Assembly: GCA_034696485.1 (NCBI GenBank)
Contig: JAQIWT010001511.1
Span: forward strand, 1-10,530
DNA length: 10,530 bases
Reading direction: 5' to 3'
DNA from: Isohypsibius dastychi
Lineage: Eukaryota; Tardigrada; Eutardigrada; Parachela; Isohypsibiidae
The translations under genes were made by a program, and so were the position numbers. The notes beneath the pieces were generated by a model. The model had not been told where the DNA came from, ran no database searches, and was given only the letters and a program-made list of their open reading frames with translations. Positions 5,401-10,530 of this stretch are shown one piece after another. How positions within the stretch are numbered: the stretch's first letter is position 1; the number at the start of each line of letters is the position of its first letter.

Positions 5401-8298
5401 GCGAATTTCTCAAATGGAGGCTCGATGGGTGGACCAAATACTATTCTTCGTGTTGTCGTTGAAAATCCTCTTTATCCTGTCTCTCTTGATGTTCTCAGTG
5501 GAGTAAGTTCCGGAAATACTTCCGGTTGACTTATTTTCCATCTGGGGGTCTCGAGTGTTTATTACTATTTTCGTTTGTCGTTTCAGATCTTTGCTCGGTA
5601 CGGAAAAGTCGAGAAGATAATCACTTTCACCAAAAACAGTGAGTCAGAATCGAAATCAGATATGGTAACTTATAAGTTGCTCATTTTTTCGTTGTAGATC
5701 AGTTTCAAGCGCTGATCCAGTTTTCCGACCGCCAAGCGGCGTCGATGGCCAGACAAGTGAGTTGGAAGGCAGCTGTTTGTTTTTGTATTTCTGGATTTAA
5801 ATAACGTGGTTTTAATTTTGATTCTTGCAGAATTTGGATGGACAGAATGTTTATACTGGATGTTGCACGTTGCGAATTGAATATTCTCGTTTGGATAATC
5901 TGCGTGTCGTTTATAATAATGAGAAGACGCGCGACTACACCAACCCACATTTGCCATCTGGCGATAATAACGGCAACGGCATGCTACTTCCTGACCCACT
6001 TCAACAGTTCCAGGGTAAACAGAGTTTTTTGAACTGGTACTCAATTTTAAAGGAAAAATTAGGAGAACCGGGTTTTCACAGCAACCGGAATTTGATCTCA
6101 AAATGTTTGATAAAAATTTTCCGTGTTCTATATCTGCTAGTTGTTACACTTATGGTAGTGTACAGTACATTACTGTTTTATTGGGATTGTTGATTGAGCT
6201 GTGTGTTATATTTTACAGCCGCGATGGCAGGGATGTCTCCAGTGGCCGCTCAGGCTATGGCCGGATTGGCTCCTTCGTTGATGCATTCAATGGCGTCCAA
6301 TAATTATAACGCATCTCTTTTACAAGGTGAGTTCGGCATTGGCCGAAAAGACCTACGAGTTCAAGACATTTTTTTCATCTTTCGCTTATGATCAATTCAA
6401 CACCATTAATATCTGTTCGTTTTGGGAGAAATATGAATTTTCTGTTATGAAGGTATTATCATGTTTATTTGCTAAATGGTGTATTAGACCGAACATTCAA
6501 TAGTTACAGTATATCTCATTTTGAGGGAGGACTTTTGGTTCGGTCGGTTTTTGAAGTGTCAGTTGTCCAGATTTTATCAAGATATTGAACATTTTTAATA
6601 GGTTTAATTAATGCAAGTTTTTCCCCTCTTCAGGTCTTGCAAACGGAATGAACATGAACCGAATGGTTGGCGGAAATGGTGGTGTTACCGTTCTGGTTAG
6701 CAATATGAACGAGGACGTAAGTAACACTCATGGAACATGCTGGAAAAAACAGTCGGTTTTGCGTGACGTATTTTTGTAAAATTGAAATGCAGATTCTCGT
6801 CTTGTATGCTTTTGTCCCCTATTTAATGCGCTTTGATTCGGTGATTCTGCCGGAAGTGGAATCTGTTGTTTCCAGCCTGTTCTGCCTACCTACCGCTTCC
6901 CTCCTCAATTCCGTATTTAACCTCATCTGTTGTTTTTTCTCCGCATTTGCAGCTGATGACGCCTGAGAACATTTTTGTCCTCTTTGGTACGTCCTGTTTT
7001 TTTCCTTTGATTTATAATTTCGCTTCCGCTTTTTCAACATGCTACTATATCCTTAATTTCATTTTATTTGTAAATATTTTTCGAGTTTTTATTTCTTGTT
7101 TGTGAACTGGTTTTTTCTAGGCGTTTACGGGGATGTAATTCGTGTAAAAGTTTTGTACAACAAGAAAGATACTGCCATGGTCCAGTTTGCCGAGCCACGT
7201 CAAGCTGCTCAAGGTAAGCCTCGAAAGCTCTAAAAACTGAAATGGAAAAATGTGTAAAATAGTGAGTTTTTTTTGGATTGAGATAAAATAATCTGCGGTT
7301 ATACAGTATTTTTTTACGGCTGATTTGAAACGTTTTGCCTTGCAGCGATTATGCATCTGGATCGTCAGAAAGTGTTTGGAAAGCAGTTGAAAGTGACCAT
7401 GTCAAAGCATCAAGAAGTGCAGATGCCGAAAGATGGCCAGCCGGACTCTGGCCTGACCCGTGATTTCTCCAGCTCACCTCTTCATCGTTTCAAGAAGCCT
7501 GGCTCAAAGAATTATCAGAATATCTATCCTCCTTCTACCACTCTACATCTGTCCAACATTCCGTAAGTAACTTCGTGGTTTCACATTTTTTCTGACGATT
7601 AAGAAACTTTGTTTTGAATTTGTAATTTGGTAACTGCAGATATTTTCTTCTTTGTTTTTGAAAGTGACCAGTTTTGATACTGTTTCGGAATCTGAATATT
7701 TATGTATTTACATTTTTGATGTTTTTTCAGGCCCAGTATTACCGAAGCTGATCTGAAGCGTTTCTTCACCGAAAATGGTTTCGAAGTGAAAGCCTTGCGG
7801 TTTTTCCCGTTCGTGTTGTTGCGTTCGTGGATAAAAGCACTATTTGAAAATCTGTGTTTCAGAAATGACCACAAAATGGCGCTCATGGAAATGAATACCG
7901 TCGAGGAAGCGACGGAAGCTCTCATTGTGAGTTGGTTATTACCTTTGACGCTAAATCTTGTTATTATATGAATAATTTCTCAAAATATTTCATAAATACG
8001 AGTTGTATGTTTTTTCAAGAAAGTTTGCTTTTTACCTTCGAACTCCTCTAATTTTGAGATAAAGAAAACGAGACGGACGAAATTTGATACCCATCAAGTT
8101 CAAAATCAAAAGTTACTTTTTGTGTTATAATTTTTTCCCGATATTGGTTTACGGTACATACCTGTATTGTTATTCTCCTGTTATTCGTATATTCATTCAT
8201 CTTTTTGTTCGTTTCAGAAAATGCACAATTATCAGCTGAACGAGAACACCCATCTGCGTGTTTCCTTCTCCAAAGCCGTGATCAAAATGGACCACTGA
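2395..8298 (+). CDS. PTBP1: Polypyrimidine tract-binding protein (hnRNP I family), 16 coding exons, complete
   Basis: Exons: 2395-2403, 3766-3888, 4476-4832, 5024-5170, 5323-5502, 5587-5638, 5698-5756, 5831-6014, 6219-6326, 6634-6716, 6953-6986, 7121-7213, 7346-7562, 7731-7808, 7863-7926, 8218-8298. All introns are GT..AG, phases agree, and the total is 1869 nt (622 aa). PTB is a nuclear RNA-binding protein that recognises UCUU/CUCUCU and represses exons. RRM1 is about residues 126-205 (VVHLRG, NQAFLEF). RRM2 is 253-335 ([25 protein letters not shown]), with the CC pair at 320-321 and Tyr317 in the NVYTGCC turn. RRM3 is 424-500 (VLVSNMN, VLFGVYGDV). RRM4 is 541-618 ([16 protein letters not shown]). 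[20 protein letters not shown] before RRM4 is diagnostic. Residues 65-123 are a Ser/Asn/Gly-rich low-complexity stretch. Exon 1 (MSK) is inferred from phase, donor and a KR..KKAK nuclear signal; an alternative start is ATG 3796. PTBP1, PTBP2 and PTBP3 cannot be told apart; invertebrates usually have one. Confidence 0.95.
2959..2984. promoter_or_regulatory. Palindromic GATA-site cluster in PTB intron 1
   Basis: ATTATCATTATGATAAT at 2959-2975 is a perfect 8-bp-arm palindrome around one base. It places GATAA on both strands (TTATC 2960-2964, GATAA 2970-2974). A third site, TTATC at 2980-2984, follows. Paired GATA sites are typical of invertebrate enhancers, but the surrounding DNA is AT-rich, so chance is possible. 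Confidence 0.35.
3612..3651 (+). promoter_or_regulatory. 40-nt C/T tract before PTB exon 2, candidate PTB-binding site
   Basis: Thirty-nine of forty bases are C or T (single G at 3632), including CGTCTCTCTCCTCTCCCTCT at 3631-3650. Smaller tracts are at 3322-3348 and 3503-3513. PTB proteins bind CUCUCU and UCUU in such tracts. The tract ends about 115 nt before the exon 2 acceptor, a usual distance for PTB repression. Confidence 0.45.
3889..4475 (+). other. PTB intron 2 (587 nt) with a GC-richer inverted-repeat island
   Basis: It separates the KK end of exon 2 from the AK start of exon 3 at phase 0. Most is AT-rich. The part from about 3935 to 4060 is GC-richer and contains a nested inverted repeat at 3970-4026 and an octamer-like ATTTGCAT at 4008-4015. 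A 153-codon minus-strand frame across exon 2 and this intron (3726-4187) has no recognisable domain and is treated as chance. Confidence 0.6.
3970..4026 (+). ncRNA. Candidate intronic stem-loop in PTB intron 2
   Basis: Stacked complementary segments are CTGTTG 3970-3975 with CAACAG 4021-4026, GCAAAT 3977-3982 with ATTTGC 4008-4013, and GCG 3984-3986 with CGC 4003-4005. The loop is 16 nt. A 7-nt unpaired bulge on the 3' side makes a standard microRNA precursor unlikely. Whether it is an RNA structure at all is inference. Confidence 0.2.
6219..6326 (+). other. PTB exon 9, phase 1-1 (skippable in frame) linker exon
   Basis: This 108-nt exon encodes 36 residues of the RRM2-RRM3 linker, rich in Ala, Met and Ser ([18 protein letters not shown]). 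It enters and leaves in phase 1, so skipping keeps the frame. In vertebrate PTBP1 the linker between RRM2 and RRM3 is also where an in-frame alternative exon (exon 9) varies between isoforms. Alternative use here is inferred only from phase and position. Confidence 0.45.
6327..6633 (+). other. PTB intron 9 (307 nt) with an 8-bp inverted repeat
   Basis: The donor is GTGAGT and the acceptor CTCTTCAG. GACCGAAC at 6487-6494 and GTTCGGTC at 6538-6545 are perfect reverse complements 43 nt apart. Nothing else recognisable is present. Confidence 0.55.
6953..6986 (+). other. PTB exon 11, 34-nt frame-shifting exon in RRM3 (candidate NMD switch)
   Basis: The exon encodes [11 protein letters not shown] plus the first base of the next Gly. 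It is preceded by TTTGCAG and followed by GTACGT. It corresponds in sequence position and length to vertebrate PTBP1 exon 11 and PTBP2 exon 10 (VTPQSLFILFG region), which are 34 nt and control expression by skipping. Here skipping joins GAC at 6716 to 7121 and reads GCG TTT ACG GGG ATG TAA, with a stop at 7136-7138. Four later exon junctions would make such a transcript a likely NMD target. Confidence 0.7.
7809..7862 (+). other. PTB intron 14, 54 nt, in-frame and stop-free (possible exitron)
   Basis: Removing it joins ALRFFP to [10 protein letters not shown], which fits vertebrate RRM4 (FKFFQKDRKMALIQM) without a gap. The donor is GTTCGT, weaker than the GTAAGT/GTGAGT used elsewhere in the gene. 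The acceptor is GTGTTTCAG. It is 18 codons long without a stop, so retention would insert 18 residues between two strands of RRM4 and give 640 aa in all. Confidence 0.7.
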
Positions 8299-8740
8299 GG
8301 ACCAACTTATTTTTACCAAATATTTGCCTCTGCGGAGTCCGGAACCCTGGACTAATGTGTTTTTTTATTAATGACCGACTGGGCTATTCTACAATTCAAT
8401 GTTCCGCCTCGCCTGATCTATTTCCGGGAATCTGAATGGATCTGATCAGACTTGATTTGTTTTCGATGTTTTTTTCTCTTGATGAAGCTCCAATGTTTTT
8501 TAACTTTTCCAGACGGCCCGTAGATCTGGTCGCATTGTTGTTTATAATTTCCAATTCTACATGTATTTGTTTAGCGGTTTCCTCTCTTTGCTGGTGGTAG
8601 AACGTCTGCCATCAAACCTCTGGTTGCATGTTTAGTTTCGAAAGTTGTTATGATTGATATTTCAGTCTGGATCGAAAACTTTGTGCCTTTTCTCTAAACA
8701 ATTTTTTGCATAAGTTCGAATAAAACAGTTGAAATCAAAC
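8299..8740 (+). other. PTB 3' UTR
   Basis: It runs from the TGA at 8296-8298 to just after the AATAAA at 8719-8724; the cleavage point is approximate. It contains a TCTGATCAGA palindrome at 8441-8450 and a few T/C-rich patches. No coding sequence is supported, although a 76-codon frame overlaps it at 8205-8435. Confidence 0.65.
8719..8724 (+). terminator. PTB polyadenylation signal AATAAA
   Basis: It is a canonical AATAAA 421 nt after the PTB stop codon and 195 nt before the NACA start codon. It is the only such signal I found between the two coding regions. Confidence 0.7.
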
Positions 8741-8918
8741 TGGAACCAAGTAGTCGATGTTGTACCCCCTGGAACAGACCACCCGGGTAGGGGTCTACGA
8801 AACAAGATTATGAAATCCAAATCTCACAAGTTTGCATCGTTTTCCGTTTTGCTCTTTCTTCGCCTTTTCCGGGTCGTTTCGTGAACTTCCAGGTTAATAT
8901 TCGTTTCGATTATTAAAA
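8725..8918 (+). promoter_or_regulatory. PTB-NACA intergenic region and NACA 5' UTR
   Basis: It holds an inverted repeat around ACCCGGGT (AGACC 8776-8780, GGTCT 8792-8796), then a C/T-rich stretch from 8841. Two matches to the TCT (polypyrimidine) initiator used by translation-machinery genes lie at 8853-8859 and 8863-8869. An acceptor-like TTCCAG at 8887-8892 precedes 26 nt of AT-rich leader before ATG 8919. It could be a promoter, a trans-splice site, or both. Confidence 0.5.
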
Positions 8919-10494
8919 ATGGTTATCGTTAGCGCTGAAGGACAGACGACGAAAGTGCAGGACGAAGTCCGAAAGCATCTCGGAGGGAACAAGGATAATG
9001 AGGAATCTGGAGGAAATGCTGATGAAGAGAGCTCCGAGTCCGATGATGAAGTGCCTCCTTTGGAAGAAAATGACGCCAGCAATGTCGCCAAAGGTGCAGG
9101 AGCTGGATTTCCTGCTGGTGGGGATGGAGTCAATGTCGACCTGAGCGGAGCCAGCGGTGTTACTATTAAACAGAGTCGAGGAGAAAAGAAGGCTCGCAAA
9201 ACACTTCTCAAGGTATTTGTTTAGTTTCGCTCCTTGTTTTTTGAATTCTTTGAATATCTGGCTAAATCTGATCCTATGACAATTGGCGACCTGTCTGGAA
9301 TTGCAATGGTTCGATGGGCTCCTTCCCTACAGGAATTTGGCCAGTCAGCCATGTTCTAGTACAGGGAAATATGATACCGCCTAGTTTTGTTTTTCGCGAA
9401 TTTCTATTCAGTCCTTCACTGAAGGTGGGGTTATTTGACCTGAGTGAGTAATTCTGACTTTTCTGTTTCAGTTGGGATTGAAACCAGTGCCTGGAATCAC
9501 GAGAGTAACTATCCGGAAGTCGAAGAACATACTCTTCGTCATTCAGTCTCCTGATGTAAGTCTCCGTTTATTGCTGGTCGATTTTGAGCTTGAATCTCAT
9601 TAATATCACGTTTTTACGGATGTAAATGGGTAAAAAATGTTGAATTTTAACACAGCGCTTGCGCTTTGCTTTTTCGAATAACTGAGACGTTTTGTTGAAC
9701 AGGTTTATCGTCATCCCGGTTCGGATCACTATATCATTTTCGGCGAGGCCAAAATCGAAGATCTAAGCCATCAAGCTCAGTTGCAGTCTTTGGAGAAATT
9801 GCGAAACACCGAATTTTCTGGAGGTGATGACCGGAAAACTTTGGATTCCGGAATGGGTGGAATGTCGCTCGGCGAAAGAGGCGATGGCTCCAAAGACTTG
9901 TCTTCAACCAAGATTGAGGAGGAAGAGGAAGAAGGCGAAGTTGATGAAAGCGGAATTGATCCCAATGACATCAATTTGGTCATGCAACAGGCCGGTGTCA
10001 AGAGATCCCGAGCTGTGAAAGCCCTCCGTAGCAATGACTGCGATATAGTCAATGGTAAGAAATTTGCTTGTTTGAAAAGGAGTTTTTTGCTCCAAAATTG
10101 GGCAGCTATCTGGCTTTAGAGCTTTCCTTCGAATTTTTCGAAATAGTGAATAGGGCCGTGCAGAGCGCTGGTTTTAGGTAGTCTCTCAATCTTTTTGTTT
10201 CGAATTTTTGGAAGTCTGACAGATATTTGAAACTCTCTCATGATCGTTCAGAAATTCGAGTATCTGGAGTGAAAGCCGGGAGATCGACCTTCCGTAATTG
10301 TGCCAGTTTTTCTGCTGTTGTTTTCGATTTTGTTATTTTTGGTAAAGACATTTATTTTATTGTTACTTTTGGGTTGAATGACGTGAAATGCTGTTTTTCT
10401 GTCGTTTGTTGTAGTAAATTTGGATTGCGAATTAATACATATTTTCTGACATGTTTTTTGTATTTTTCCAGCTATCATGGAATTGACAATGTAG
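8919..10494 (+). CDS. NACA: Nascent polypeptide-associated complex subunit alpha, 4 coding exons, complete
   Basis: Exons 8919-9212, 9472-9555, 9703-10054 and 10472-10494 give 250 residues. Phases agree and all introns are GT..AG. With NAC beta (BTF3) the protein shields nascent chains at the ribosome exit and controls SRP access; it is cytosolic. Residues 1-60 are acidic ([16 protein letters not shown]), as in other animals. The NAC domain is about 83-148: [11 protein letters not shown], then [15 protein letters not shown], then [14 protein letters not shown] domain is at about 210-250: [20 protein letters not shown] to the end IMELTM. The last exon carries only the final seven residues and the stop. 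Oddities are a Gly-rich insert at about 58-80, an acidic Gly-rich insert at about 165-205, and RGEKK where human has RSEKK. At 250 aa it is longer than human NACA (215). The start is the first ATG after the leader, A at -3. Confidence 0.97.
9284..9343 (+). ncRNA. Candidate structured element in NACA intron 1
   Basis: Nested pairing: TGGC 9284-9287 with GCCA 9340-9343, CCTGT 9290-9294 with ACAGG 9329-9333, and GGAA 9297-9300 with TTCC 9323-9326, around a 22-nt loop. It is GC-richer than the rest of the intron (9213-9471). Translation-machinery genes often host snoRNAs in introns, but I cannot assign clear C/D boxes or a complete H/ACA fold, so this is only a candidate. Confidence 0.2.
10055..10471 (+). 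other. NACA intron 3 (417 nt), nothing recognised
   Basis: The donor is GTAAGA and the acceptor TTTTTCCAG. The intron splits the Ala codon before IMELTM. It is T-rich with no coding, RNA or repeat signal I can support. Confidence 0.7.
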
Positions 10495-10530
10495 AAAGAT
10501 TGGACTGGAGTTCGTCGGTTGTTTTGGATT
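10495..10530 (+). other. Start of NACA 3' UTR, cut by window edge
   Basis: Thirty-six bases follow the TAG at 10492-10494. No polyadenylation signal is reached. Confidence 0.7.

Noticed and set aside
6730-7105. Open frames in PTB introns 10 and 11 with hydrophobic translations
   Set aside because: T-rich intron sequence reads as Phe/Leu. RRM3 aligns perfectly when both are removed.
8894-9211. 105-codon minus-strand open frame antisense to NACA exon 1
   Set aside because: It mirrors the Ser/Glu-rich coding strand (Ser/Pro-rich antisense) and is explained as a shadow of NACA. The same holds for the minus-strand frame at 9777-10052.
9369-9459. C/D-box snoRNA in NACA intron 1 (ATGATA near 9371, CTGA near 9440 and 9455)
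   Set aside because: The C box matches only partly, and no terminal stem is visible.
1-10530. Mobile element, CRISPR array, tRNA or rRNA, bacterial insertion
   Set aside because: No terminal repeats with transposase, no spaced repeats and no clover-leaf signals were found. All long coding stretches are intron-bearing animal genes.

Overview
This is eukaryotic nuclear DNA from a small-genome invertebrate. All three genes are intron-rich (54 to 1362 nt introns, mostly under 310), with GT..AG boundaries and T-rich acceptors (TTTCAG, TTGCAG, TCTAG, AACAG). The proteins are clearly animal-like. Acceptors are more varied than the rigid TTTTCAG of Caenorhabditis, so a tardigrade or a non-Caenorhabditis nematode is my best guess. 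The species is not decided by this sequence.

Layout. (1) Positions 1-1829, minus strand: the first five coding exons (the fifth cut by the window edge) of glycogen branching enzyme (GBE1). They cover the N-terminus, the CBM48 domain and the entry to the catalytic barrel. (2) Positions 1830-2394: a 565-bp head-to-head intergenic region that must hold both promoters. (3) Positions 2395-8298, plus strand: a complete polypyrimidine tract-binding protein gene (PTBP1/ptb-1 family) with 16 coding exons, four RRMs and 622 predicted residues, followed by a 3' UTR with an AATAAA at 8719. (4) Positions 8919-10494, plus strand: a complete gene for the alpha subunit of the nascent polypeptide-associated complex (NACA/icd-2) with four coding exons and 250 residues. 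It starts only about 195 bp after the PTB poly(A) signal.

The genes are unrelated in function: glycogen synthesis, RNA splicing control and ribosome-associated chaperoning. No mobile element, tRNA, rRNA or CRISPR array was seen. There is no new system in the sense of an unknown gene cluster.

The main interest is the PTB gene. It contains a 34-nt coding exon in RRM3 at the position of the vertebrate PTBP1 exon 11 / PTBP2 exon 10 switch exon. Skipping it would give a stop codon after five codons. C/T-rich tracts that PTB itself could bind lie beside it and before exon 2, so an autoregulatory splicing loop may be conserved here. A 54-nt, frame-preserving, stop-free intron in RRM4 with a poor donor site, an in-frame cassette-like exon 9, and several intronic inverted repeats are secondary points.
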